Of a DNA stretch of 64,000 bases, positions 51,663-59,969 are shown piece after piece. How positions within the stretch are numbered: position 1 is the first letter of the stretch; every line of letters begins with the position of its first letter. Both the position numbers and the translations under genes were made by a program. The notes below the pieces were generated by a model. It was given only the letters and a program-made list of their open reading frames with translations, was not told where the DNA came from and made no database searches. This stretch comes from SABY01 sp964593705 (lineage in GTDB: Bacteria; Bacteroidota; Bacteroidia; Bacteroidales; 4484-276), in assembly GCA_964593705.1 (NCBI GenBank), contig CAZQIV010000002.1:1-64000 (forward strand). Direction: 5' to 3'.

Positions 51663-53156
51663 ATGAAAACTTATCTTATCATAATGATGGCTTTGATGCC
51701 TTTTGCGGTATCTATTGGCCAGGAGACATTCGAGCTTGCCATAAAGACTTCGACAGATGAAATGGCAACGGATATAATTCAATTGGATAACCGGAATTAC
51801 TTCATAGTTGGCACCCGCCAAGCAATTGCCGAAACCGCAGATTATAAAGGTATGGTATGGGTTGCAAATGCGTATGGGATATTGGTTGATTCAATTGAAA
51901 TTATCAAACCTGATACGATGGTGTTTTTAACTGGTGTACAAAAATATGGGAACGATTACATTGTTTCGGGAAAATTATCTTACTATGAACATTCTGATCG
52001 TAGAAATTTCCCTGTTTTTTATGTCGTAGATAGCAATCTAAACCTGCTAAATGAATATAGAATTCATTTGGATTCAAATTATTTATCCGTTTCATCTATG
52101 GATTTTGTGGTTGATGGAGATAAATTATATATTTCCGGGGATGCAAAAAACAGGAATACTACTGAATACTACTTTGATATATTTATTTGCAAATATGATC
52201 TACAGACCCATGTTTTACAGTCAAATTTTCTGGAGTTGACAGGAGATCAAAGTTCCACCGGATATCTGAAAACGTCAAATTATCACATTATTTTTACACA
52301 TGGCGGATGGGGTTATCCGCCCGGTTACTCTTCCGGTTATTATGCGCTGTTCGACAGCACCCTCAACTGGGTCGTCACCGATTCTCTTCCCGATGATATC
52401 CGTTCTGATAATTCTGCCATAAACCTGACCGACAGCACCTACCTGCTTAGCGGCAGACAAAGTGTCTTTATCGAGCCGCCATCCGTAGATGAAGAAAGAA
52501 GCGTTTTGTACGAAATGGCTTTCCCCAACGAACCCATCAAGTCTTTTGAATATCATATGGGTACAGACACACTGTCATTTCCCGCAAACAGCAGTATTGA
52601 CACAACTTGTACAGGTGAAATATATTTTTCAGGCACAGCCAATGTTATTCCCTATGAAGCTCCGTTTCAGCATGATCCGTCCTGGGTATTTCTGTCAAAA
52701 CTCGACCGGGACCTCAATCCTATCTGGACAAAATTATATGGTGGGGATATGTACTATGAGGTTTGCCTGGTAAAAGCAACCCGAGACGGGGGTGCCATTT
52801 TTGCTTGTAAAACTTACGATTACCTCACACAAGACCATGAACTCGATATCCTGATTATAAAAGTAAACGAAGACGGCCTGATTGTCGGTACCGGGGAAGA
52901 ACTGCCAAACATCTCAGTTCAGGATGCTATTGTGTATCCAAACCCTGGCAATGAATATTTTAACATTCAATCAGGCCCGCAAATCAACGGTGCTGTGTTT
53001 GAGCTTTTCGATCTAAGCGGGAATCTTGTGCTTACAACCACCCTTGATGAAAGGCTGGAAAATATAAGCTCCATCAAACTTTCCTCAGGAACATATCCAT
53101 ACCAGATTACTTTTCAAAACAAAATTGTAGCTTCAGGAAAGTGGGTAAAGGAGTAG
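51663..53156 (+). CDS. Secreted beta-propeller-like protein with T9SS type A sorting domain
   Basis: Encodes 497 residues. A signal peptide (MKTYLIIMMALMPFAVSIGQ) precedes a body with repeated blade-like segments (NRNYFIVGTRQAIAETADYK, DYIVSGKLSYYEHSD, DKLYISGDAKNRNTTEYYFD, DGGAIFACKTYDYLTQDHEL). The last 75 residues (IVYPNPGNEYFNIQS, LFDLSGNLVLTTTLDERLEN, GTYPYQITFQNKIVASGKWV) are a T9SS type A domain. It is probably secreted or attached to the surface. Ligand unknown. It follows the lipoprotein gene by 57 bases and is followed by hairpin array 2. Confidence 0.85.
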   Translation: MKTYLIIMMALMPFAVSIGQETFELAIKTSTDEMATDIIQLDNRNYFIVGTRQAIAETADYKGMVWVANAYGILVDSIEIIKPDTMVFLTGVQKYGNDYIVSGKLSYYEHSDRRNFPVFYVVDSNLNLLNEYRIHLDSNYLSVSSMDFVVDGDKLYISGDAKNRNTTEYYFDIFICKYDLQTHVLQSNFLELTGDQSSTGYLKTSNYHIIFTHGGWGYPPGYSSGYYALFDSTLNWVVTDSLPDDIRSDNSAINLTDSTYLLSGRQSVFIEPPSVDEERSVLYEMAFPNEPIKSFEYHMGTDTLSFPANSSIDTTCTGEIYFSGTANVIPYEAPFQHDPSWVFLSKLDRDLNPIWTKLYGGDMYYEVCLVKATRDGGAIFACKTYDYLTQDHELDILIIKVNEDGLIVGTGEELPNISVQDAIVYPNPGNEYFNIQSGPQINGAVFELFDLSGNLVLTTTLDERLENISSIKLSSGTYPYQITFQNKIVASGKWVKE

Positions 53157-53177
53157 AGTTTTCGTAGTTTGAAATTA

Positions 53178-54096
53178 GTCATCCGATGAATTACTCCCGG
53201 AAGTTGTAATTTTTCCATGAGTACGGTGTCATTTGCATAAGCACTATTCATCGGATGACTTTTCCTGATTACCAGGTTTGAGTCACACCGTGAATAGCTT
53301 AGGGTAGTTGTACTTTGCTTTTAAAACCTGCTCTGCTTTTAAGAAAGAATTCACGGTGTGACTTGTGCTATAGATAGTCATCCGATGAATCACCCCCGGA
53401 AGTTGTAATTTTTTCCATGAGTAAGGTTTCATTTGCTTAAGTAGTATTCATCGGATGACTTTCCCGGATTACCGGTTTTTAGTCACACCGTGAATAGCTC
53501 CGGGCAGTTGTACTTTATTTTGAAAAGCTCCTCTACTGTTAGAAAGAATTCACGGTGTGACTTTTGTTGGAATATAGTCATCCGATGAATCACTCCCGGA
53601 AGTGGATTTGTTCCCATGCGCAAGATGTCATTTGTTTATACATTACTCATCGGATGACTTTCCCGGATTACCAGTTTTGAGTCACACCGTGAATAGCTTA
53701 GGGTAGTTGTACTTTGCTTTTAAAACCTGCTCTGCTTTTAAGAAAGAATTCACGGTGTGACTTGTGCTATAGATAGTCATCCGATGAATTACTCCCGGAA
53801 GTTGTAATTTTTCCATGCGCAAGGAGCCAATTGTTTATACATCATTCACCGGATGACTTTTTCGGATTACCCCTTTTCAGTCATCCGATGAATCACCCCC
53901 GGAAGTTGTAATTTTTTCCATGAGTAAGGTTTCATTTGCTTAAGTAGTATTCATCGGATGACTTTCCCGGATTACCGGTTTTTAGTCACACCGTGAATAG
54001 CTCCGGGCAGTTGTAGTTTACTTTTAAAAACCTGCTTCTCTCTTAGAAAGAATTCACGGTGTGACTTGTGTTGGAATACATTATTCATCGGATGAC
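53178..54096. repeat. Hairpin array 2: nine units of two types (A B A B A B A A B) and a deleted A
   Basis: Units: A 53178-53259, B 53282-53362, A 53377-53459, B 53482-53561, A 53577-53658, B 53681-53761, A 53776-53857, A 53880-53962, B 53985-54065, then a right arm only of A at 54083-54096. Linkers after A are always 22 bp; after B 14-15 bp. Two A units have one mismatch in the right arm (53645, 53844). Interiors of units at 53282 and 53681, and at 53377 and 53880, are practically identical, showing recent internal duplication. The array ends 30 bases before the dprA stop. Confidence 0.9.
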
Positions 54097-54125
54097 TTTT
54101 CCTGAAAACTTTTCCACAAACCCTT

Positions 54126-55220
54126 TTACATATCCAACTTGTAAACCTTTCCGGGTTGTACCCTCACCAAACCCTGAAATTCGAGGTTAAGCAAAGTTGC
54201 AGCTACTTTGCTGCTTGGCAGGTTTGTTTTGTAGCAGATGTCGTCAATACCCATCGAATCCTCCATTCGCAGTAAATCCGTAATTTTTTCTTCGATAGGT
54301 GATAATTCAATAAACAACTCCCGTTGAATTTTGGGTTTTACTTCATTGCTCCGTTGCCAGCCCATGATGTAAGCTACGTCCTGCGCCGATTGGATAAGGT
54401 GGGCTTTATTTGTTTTAATCAAAAAATTACATCCCTCAGAATATGGATCGCCAATGCGCCCGGGTACGCTAAATACATCGCGGTTGTACGAGTTTGCTAT
54501 TTCGGCAGTAATCAAAGCACCGCCCGATTTGGCTGCTTCCACCACCAGGGTTGCATCGGCAAGACCTGCAATAATCCGGTTGCGTTTTGGGAAATTCTCC
54601 CGGTCGGGTTTGGTCTTGCTCATAAACTCGGTAATCAAGCCGCCATGATCCATAATTTTTTCTGACAAGGATGTATTAAGGTAAGGATAGAGCCTGTCGA
54701 GTCCATGGCCTAAAACAGCAACCGTTTTAAGCTTTTGCTCCAACGATGCCCGATGGGCGCAGGTATCTATCCCGTAAGCCAAACCACTCACCACCAGCAC
54801 GCCATGCCCGACCAAATCTTTAATGACTTTTTCACACATTTCCCTGCCATATTCCGTGGCTTTTCGTGTGCCCACAACGCTGATAACTTTCGGGGTGTTG
54901 AAATCTGCATTTCCTTTGTAATAAAGCATAATGGGGCTGTCGATGCAATTCTTCAGCCTTGCCGGATATTTTTTTTCGAGATAGAAAAGTGTCGTGATAT
55001 TGTTTTTTTCGATAAAGGCAATTTCTTCTTCGGCGCGATCCAACACGTTTTGCGATAAAATGGCATTCACGAGCTTATGCCCTATTCCTGGAATTTTTTC
55101 GAGCGCCGCTTTCTTTTGTTTAAAAACCGCCTCAACCCCTCCACAATAGGCAACAAGTTTTTTTCCAAGCACATCTCCCACACCGGGAAGCAGTGTTAAT
55201 CCTATTTGATATAGTAACAT
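54126..55220 (-). CDS. dprA: DNA-processing protein DprA
   Basis: Encodes 364 residues. The order is a helix-hairpin-helix-like region (LTLLPGVGDVLGKKLVAY, LEKIPGIGHKLVNAIL), the Rossmann-type DprA core (SVVGTRKATEYGREMCEKVI, VSGLAYGIDTCAHRASL, NFPKRNRIIAGLADATLVVEAAKSGGALITA), and a C-terminal winged helix (IDDICYKTNLPSSKVAATLLNLE). DprA binds single-stranded DNA and loads RecA during natural transformation. Single gene with array 2 directly downstream. Confidence 0.96.
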   Translation of the reverse strand: MLLYQIGLTLLPGVGDVLGKKLVAYCGGVEAVFKQKKAALEKIPGIGHKLVNAILSQNVLDRAEEEIAFIEKNNITTLFYLEKKYPARLKNCIDSPIMLYYKGNADFNTPKVISVVGTRKATEYGREMCEKVIKDLVGHGVLVVSGLAYGIDTCAHRASLEQKLKTVAVLGHGLDRLYPYLNTSLSEKIMDHGGLITEFMSKTKPDRENFPKRNRIIAGLADATLVVEAAKSGGALITAEIANSYNRDVFSVPGRIGDPYSEGCNFLIKTNKAHLIQSAQDVAYIMGWQRSNEVKPKIQRELFIELSPIEEKITDLLRMEDSMGIDDICYKTNLPSSKVAATLLNLEFQGLVRVQPGKVYKLDM

Positions 55221-55334
55221 AGGAATGATTTTTTGGTAAAAATAAGGATTTTTGTTTTGCCATGATCTGTCAAAAGGACAATCCTATTTCACTACTGTCA
55301 GAGTAAATTTAAAATATCCCTCCCTTTGGTACCA

Positions 55335-55688
55335 ATGACATGTTTGTGTAAATCATTGAAGACCTCACTATTAGATAGACCTCTCATTCCCCGAAAGGTC
55401 GGGGCAGGCTGCTTCGCTCCTTCGAGGTTACAATGCTTCCGTTTGGGTATTGGGAGGAGGGGAATCAGGTGCGAAGCGCCCGATTCCCCTCCTCCCACAT
55501 CAACCCGTGGACGGGGTCATTTCGATGCCGCACGTGCGGCAAGAAATCTATTCCCCAATGTCATCTCCTCATTATGCCCAAAAATTTTGGATGAAATCTC
55601 GAAATGACCCGGTTAGCATAATTTTTTGGGGCGATTGAGAGGCCTCTCTGGTAATCCGCACCCCAAACTTCTTACACAAACATGTCAT
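55335..55688. mobile_element. MITE-like element with 17-bp terminal inverted repeats
   Basis: ATGACATGTTTGTGTAA (55335-55351) and TTACACAAACATGTCAT (55672-55688) are perfect inverted repeats at the ends of a 354-base non-coding block. Inner sequences near the ends are also partly complementary (ATAGACCTCTCA and TGAGAGGCCTCTC). A 16-bp perfect stem at 55451-55497 has the same TGCGAAGCG loop as the hairpin at 2061-2105. Incomplete copies lie at 1865-2300 and 42668-42900. No transposase gene is inside, and no target duplication is evident. Confidence 0.7.
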
Positions 55689-55779
55689 GTGTAACGCAGT
55701 GAAGTGAGGAATCTTTTATATCTTTCTATCCTTTTGTCGGATACTAATTATCCTTTAGATATTTTACTGCCTAAAAATC

Positions 55780-55787
55780 TATCTTTG
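55780..55787 (+). promoter_or_regulatory. TATCTTTG -7 element of lgt
   Basis: TATCTTTG fits TAnnTTTG and ends 15 bases before the ATG at 55803. It excludes an in-frame GTG at 55704 as start, since that lies upstream of the promoter. Confidence 0.6.
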
Positions 55788-55802
55788 CCAAAATTTTATC
55801 TT

Positions 55803-56618
55803 ATGTTGCTACAATTTATCCATTGGAATGTGAGCCCGGAAATATTTCCGGGAACCTGGTTTCCGGTAAGATGGTACGGTTTGCTTTTTGCCGGTGGTTT
55901 CTTTTTCGGTTACCTGATATTAACCAAAGCTTTCAAACACGAAATTAAAGACCAAAAGGAAGCCATCAATCTGCTCGACAAGCTGGCAATGTACATGGTA
56001 ATTGCCACCATAATTGGTGCAAGACTGGGGCATGTGCTTTTTTATGAACCCGGATATTATTTTTCCAATCCCATAGAAATTATTAAAATATGGAGTGGCG
56101 GACTTGCCTCACACGGTGCGGCCATCGGCATTTTATTAGGACTTTGGTTGTTTTCGAAAACCTCCGGAAAAACCTACTTCTGGACTCTCGATCGTATAGT
56201 AATCGTAGTTGCGCTTGCAGGCATGTTTATCCGCCTGGGAAACCTGATAAATTCGGAGATTTATGGCAAACCCACCGATCTCCCCTGGGCATTTATTTTT
56301 GTTCGGGATGATAACATTCCACGACATCCCACACAAATTTATGAGGCCTTGTGCTACCTTGCAATTTTCTTCATCTTACACAGAATATACTGGAAAAATA
56401 ACGGTAATCCTAAACCAGGATTAATCTTTGGATTGTTCCTGGTGTTGCTGTTCAGCGCCCGTTTTTTTATCGAATTCCTCAAAGAACCACAGGTGGGTTT
56501 TGAAAACAGCATGGCACTAAATATGGGGCAATGGCTGAGTATTCCTTTTGTCATCGTAGGCTTTGTTATCATTTTTATGAAAAATAAAACCCGGCCTATC
56601 ACAAAAAGTAAAAAGTGA
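55803..56618 (+). CDS. lgt: Prolipoprotein diacylglyceryl transferase
   Basis: Encodes 271 residues with about seven membrane segments. Signature parts are visible: FPVRWYGLLFAGGFFFGYLI, GARLGHVLFYEP, WSGGLASHGAAIGILLG, MFIRLGNLINSEIYGKPTDLPWAF and PRHPTQIYEAL. The conserved His of SHGA and Arg/Asn of RLGNLINSE correspond to the catalytic face. The enzyme moves a diacylglyceryl group from phosphatidylglycerol to the lipobox Cys, so it serves lipoproteins such as the one at 50595. It stands alone after the MITE-like element. Confidence 0.96.
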   Translation: MLLQFIHWNVSPEIFPGTWFPVRWYGLLFAGGFFFGYLILTKAFKHEIKDQKEAINLLDKLAMYMVIATIIGARLGHVLFYEPGYYFSNPIEIIKIWSGGLASHGAAIGILLGLWLFSKTSGKTYFWTLDRIVIVVALAGMFIRLGNLINSEIYGKPTDLPWAFIFVRDDNIPRHPTQIYEALCYLAIFFILHRIYWKNNGNPKPGLIFGLFLVLLFSARFFIEFLKEPQVGFENSMALNMGQWLSIPFVIVGFVIIFMKNKTRPITKSKK

Positions 56619-56699
56619 AACACCTTCAATCGTTTACAGATTGTTGATACCCTCGAACTATAAGTTCTATCAAATACAGAACTCCTGACTTAACGCAAA

Positions 56700-56880
56700 A
56701 TTTATATCGCATAAAATACACTTTGTGAATCTTTGAGCCTTCGTGGCAAAGGAATAAGGGTTAGCCACTCACATAGTGATGCCCGCTTTGCGAGGCGAGC
56801 CTTCGGCAGAAGACACCAAGGCACACCCGTAGGGATGCCCGCTTCGCGAGGCGAGCCTATGGCACAAGAAACACTAAGTA
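56700..56880. repeat. Two copies of the CGCTTCGCGAGGCGAGCC repeat
   Basis: At about 56778-56808 and 56834-56865 the sequence GATGCCCGCTTYGCGAGGCG and following AGCCT(A/T)... appears twice. The same core is at 20640-20670 and, inverted, at 19626-19660. Each core has a central near-palindrome CGCTTCGCGAGGCG. The rest of the gap 56619-57140 holds no gene. Confidence 0.65.
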
Positions 56881-57140
56881 TTCATCGAGATGGATTTTGC
56901 GACATGTTGATTTACGATTGTATTGCTGTAACTATTTGATTTATTAAAGATGGATCAGGAGGTATGAAAAAACTCAAAAGCTAATGATTTTTAGCATTTT
57001 TTAGCTTAAGCGATTCGATTTGATTCCTGGTTATCCCAATCATTCTATGTGAAATATCCACACCGGTAACTATACAATCCGGATAGTTTTGGGCAGCATT
57101 ATTTTCCATAGCCCAATAAAAGCAAAAGGTGTGGCTTTGT

Positions 57141-57833
57141 TTAATTCACCGTTAATTTAAAACCACTTCCATGAATATTACTGATTTCGATCGAAGGGTC
57201 GTCTTTCAGGTATTTTCGAAGTTTGGTAATAAAAACATCCATGCTTCGGGTGGTGAAATAATTATCGTCGCCCCAGATTTTTTTTAGCGCCATTTCGCGG
57301 GGAAGCACATCATTCATTTTCAGGCACAGCAGTCTTAATACTTCGGCTTCGCGGGGCGAAAGTTTTCGCTGCCCGCCTTCAAAGTTTAAAATCCTGTGTG
57401 GGTAATTGAATTTGTATTTCCCAACCCCAAATTCATCTTTTTCAATGGTTTTTTCACCGCTTTCATTTCTTTTCAGGATGGCCTTTAATTTACAAAGCAA
57501 CACTTCCGAATCGAAGGGTTTTGTAATGTAATCATCTGCCCCCAGGCTAAACCCTTTCAAAATATCCTCTTTGAGGGTTTTTGCAGTGAGAAAAATCAAG
57601 GGAATATTTTTATCCACAAACCTGATTTCTTTGGCAATTTGAAAACCGTCAACATTCGGAAGCATCACATCAAGGATACAAATATCAAAATCATCGGCCC
57701 TGAATTCTTTCAAAGCATGTTTGCCATCGTCCACCCACTGCACAATGTAGTCATGAATTTCGAGGTACGATTTTAGTACTGCCCCAAAATTATGGTCGTC
57801 TTCAACCATGAATACGTGTGCGGTTTTACCCAT
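57141..57833 (-). CDS. OmpR/PhoB-type response regulator (RprY-like)
   Basis: Encodes 230 residues. In the receiver domain the acidic pocket is ED at 11-12, the phospho-acceptor Asp55 (ICILDVMLP), Thr83 and Lys105 (DDYITKPFDSE). The winged helix follows with LSPREAEVLRLLCLKMNDVL and FTTRSMDVFITKLRKYLKDDP. The sequence style matches RprY of Bacteroides. It lies 284 bases downstream of a matching sensor kinase gene on the same strand. Targets are unknown. Confidence 0.93.
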   Translation of the reverse strand: MGKTAHVFMVEDDHNFGAVLKSYLEIHDYIVQWVDDGKHALKEFRADDFDICILDVMLPNVDGFQIAKEIRFVDKNIPLIFLTAKTLKEDILKGFSLGADDYITKPFDSEVLLCKLKAILKRNESGEKTIEKDEFGVGKYKFNYPHRILNFEGGQRKLSPREAEVLRLLCLKMNDVLPREMALKKIWGDDNYFTTRSMDVFITKLRKYLKDDPSIEISNIHGSGFKLTVN

Positions 57834-57850
57834 TTTGTTATTTGTTAATT

Positions 57851-57987
57851 GTTATTCGTTATTGAGTTATTCGTTATTAGTTAATCGTTATTCGTTATTG
57901 AGTTATTCGTAATTAGAACGTGTCCATGTAGTCGGCTATTTTCTGATTTTGCCCACGCAACCCCTTAGTCCCCGCCAGCTGGCGGGG
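57851..57987. repeat. Tandem 36/30-base direct repeats and an 18-base palindrome between kinase and regulator genes
   Basis: Two copies of a GTTATTCGTTATTGAGTTAT repeat (57851-57886 and 57887-57916) are followed by CCCCGCCAGCTGGCGGGG (57970-57987), a perfect palindrome. They lie in the 284 bases between the sensor and regulator genes, suggesting that the pair is not tightly coupled. Confidence 0.7.
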
Positions 57988-58117
57988 AAAACCCACGCTA
58001 CCACAGCGTTGGCTGGTTCTTCCGTCAACTGGCGGAGAGTTAGAGGTGTGTGTAGTGGATTGCGACTTTATGGACATGCCCTAATTAGGTTGACTTACCA
58101 GAATTTCGTTCTCTTTT

Positions 58118-59797
58118 TTATTTATCGCCAAAAGGCAAATATAGTTCAAAAATACTTCCTTTCCCGGGTTCGCTTTTTAGTGATATTTTACCACCAAAGG
58201 TTTGAACTATCACTTTTACATAGCTTAAACCTAAACCGAAGCCCTTAACATTGTGTATGTTTCCGGTGCTAACCCGGTAAAATTTATCGAATATTTTTTC
58301 CTGTGCTTCTTTGCTTATCCCAATTCCATTGTCCTGAACAGAAACACGAATTCCATCGGCTGAATTTTCGGTGCTAATTTTTATTCCGGGGCTTTCATTG
58401 CTGTATTTAATAGCGTTATCAATCAGGTTGTTGATAATGTTGAAAAAATGAACCTCATCACTTTCGATTAGCGGATTTTCGGCATCTAATTCCAAAACGA
58501 TCGATCCCCTCTTCTTTTCGATCTGTAGCTTAAAATGATCTGCTGATCGTTGAATAATTTCGTGGGCATTAATTTCACAGATCTGAAGGTTAAAATCCTT
58601 TTTGTCGATCATGGCCATTTGAAGCACATTCTCCACCTGCTTATTCATGCGGCGGTTTTCATCTCGGATAATGCCCGTGAAGTACTTTACTTTATCGGGG
58701 AGGCTAAGTATTTTTGGGTTCTCGATAGAATCGACGGCCAGGGAGATTGTTGCAATAGGCGTTTTAAATTCATGGGTCATGTTGTTGATGAAATCCGATT
58801 TTATCTCCGAAGTTTTCTTTTGATGAATGATGACCCACATAGTTACCGAAAAAGTAAGCAAAATAATCAGGGTAAAAACTACCGATCCGGCCAGTAAAAA
58901 CAAAATAGATTTATACAAATGTGATGAAATTTCGGGAAAGGACAGGAGCAAAAAGTTGGGCCTTTCAAAAATGTCGTTTGGAAATAAACTAACCCTGTAA
59001 GGGGAGTTTAAAGCATCATCGGAGAAATTTCCGGATTTTACAGGAATCAAATTATCGCTCAAGCCCGACACCACTGCAAATTCAAAAGGAATTTCAATCC
59101 CGTTATCATCGAGCGCTTTTACAATCCGACTTTGCAGGTAGCCTGTATCGAGGCGCTGCGTAATGGGAGCAGAAAACGCCTCAACTTCAAGCATCATTTG
59201 ATTAACCATATTGCTGAGCTCTATTCTCTTCAGGTTAACCCTGGACTCGGCTTTTATAAATAGCTCCGCTGAATCGCTCGCTTCAGAAAACACATAAACA
59301 TTATTTTTATTCAACCCAGTCATGTCCCGGTCATTATCTATCGTACTTTCCACGGTAACTTGCTTTTCTGACATATCAGGAATCGACACCCTGAAACTAA
59401 ACTGTGAGTCCATCGAATCGATCCAGGAGTAAGTTTCAAGTTTTTGCTGAAAATCTTTTTCAAGCCAGTTGAGCTTATTATCAGAGCTGTTGAAACGGCT
59501 TTCGTGTTTACCCAGCGAATCAAAAACCACATAATGATATTCCATCAGGGAATCAAGATCAGGTAAACTGAAGTTGACTGTATGATTGAACTGGCGAAAC
59601 TGATCGGAGATAACCAGCAGGTTTTCGTTTTTCTCAAGTCTTTCTACCACCTGATTCATCGCATCATTCACCGAACGATCGAATTGCTCAGATTTAACAT
59701 CGATGGCATTTTTAATCCAAAAAACCTGCACTACAATAATACCAATAAGAGAAACACTCATAAGTAATATTATTCCAAAGATTGTTTTTCGATTCAT
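58118..59797 (-). CDS. Sensor histidine kinase (RprX-like)
   Basis: Encodes 559 residues. A first membrane helix (7-29) and a second (about 297-323) enclose a periplasmic sensor domain of about 265 residues. The H-box NNMTHEFKTPIATISLAVDSI has His342; the N-box NIINNLIDNAIKYS, G1 VQDNGIGI, F-box and G2 GFGLGLSYVK follow. This is the RprX type paired with RprY in Bacteroides. TAATTTTG (minus strand, 59802-59809) almost touches the start codon, implying a nearly leaderless transcript. The signal is unknown. Confidence 0.93.
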   Translation of the reverse strand: MNRKTIFGIILLMSVSLIGIIVVQVFWIKNAIDVKSEQFDRSVNDAMNQVVERLEKNENLLVISDQFRQFNHTVNFSLPDLDSLMEYHYVVFDSLGKHESRFNSSDNKLNWLEKDFQQKLETYSWIDSMDSQFSFRVSIPDMSEKQVTVESTIDNDRDMTGLNKNNVYVFSEASDSAELFIKAESRVNLKRIELSNMVNQMMLEVEAFSAPITQRLDTGYLQSRIVKALDDNGIEIPFEFAVVSGLSDNLIPVKSGNFSDDALNSPYRVSLFPNDIFERPNFLLLSFPEISSHLYKSILFLLAGSVVFTLIILLTFSVTMWVIIHQKKTSEIKSDFINNMTHEFKTPIATISLAVDSIENPKILSLPDKVKYFTGIIRDENRRMNKQVENVLQMAMIDKKDFNLQICEINAHEIIQRSADHFKLQIEKKRGSIVLELDAENPLIESDEVHFFNIINNLIDNAIKYSNESPGIKISTENSADGIRVSVQDNGIGISKEAQEKIFDKFYRVSTGNIHNVKGFGLGLSYVKVIVQTFGGKISLKSEPGKGSIFELYLPFGDK

Positions 59798-59925
59798 AGC
59801 ACAAAATTACACAATAAATACTGTTCCTCGCTAACATTAACTTTTCCTTAACCTCTGTTAATGAAACCTTAACACTTTGACTTTGCCTCGTAAAAAAGCA
59901 ATTTACCCTCCACTGATTAATTTAC

Positions 59926-59933
59926 TATTTTTG
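59926..59933 (+). promoter_or_regulatory. TATTTTTG -7 element of the endonuclease/exonuclease/phosphatase gene
   Basis: TATTTTTG fits TAnnTTTG and lies 37 bases before the ATG at 59970. It places transcription start after the in-frame TTG at 59877 and so supports the ATG start. Confidence 0.6.
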
Positions 59934-59969
59934 CTTATCATCATTTTATTAAAAACCCCGCTATATTTT

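Noticed and set aside
49305..54096. CRISPR array in the repeats
   Set aside because: The repeating parts are inverted 14-bp ends of 80-bp units with similar interiors, not direct repeats with unique spacers, and there are no cas genes.
56733..56939. Plus-strand frame of 68 residues
   Set aside because: It consists of the two CGCTTCGCGAGGCG repeat copies read in frame.
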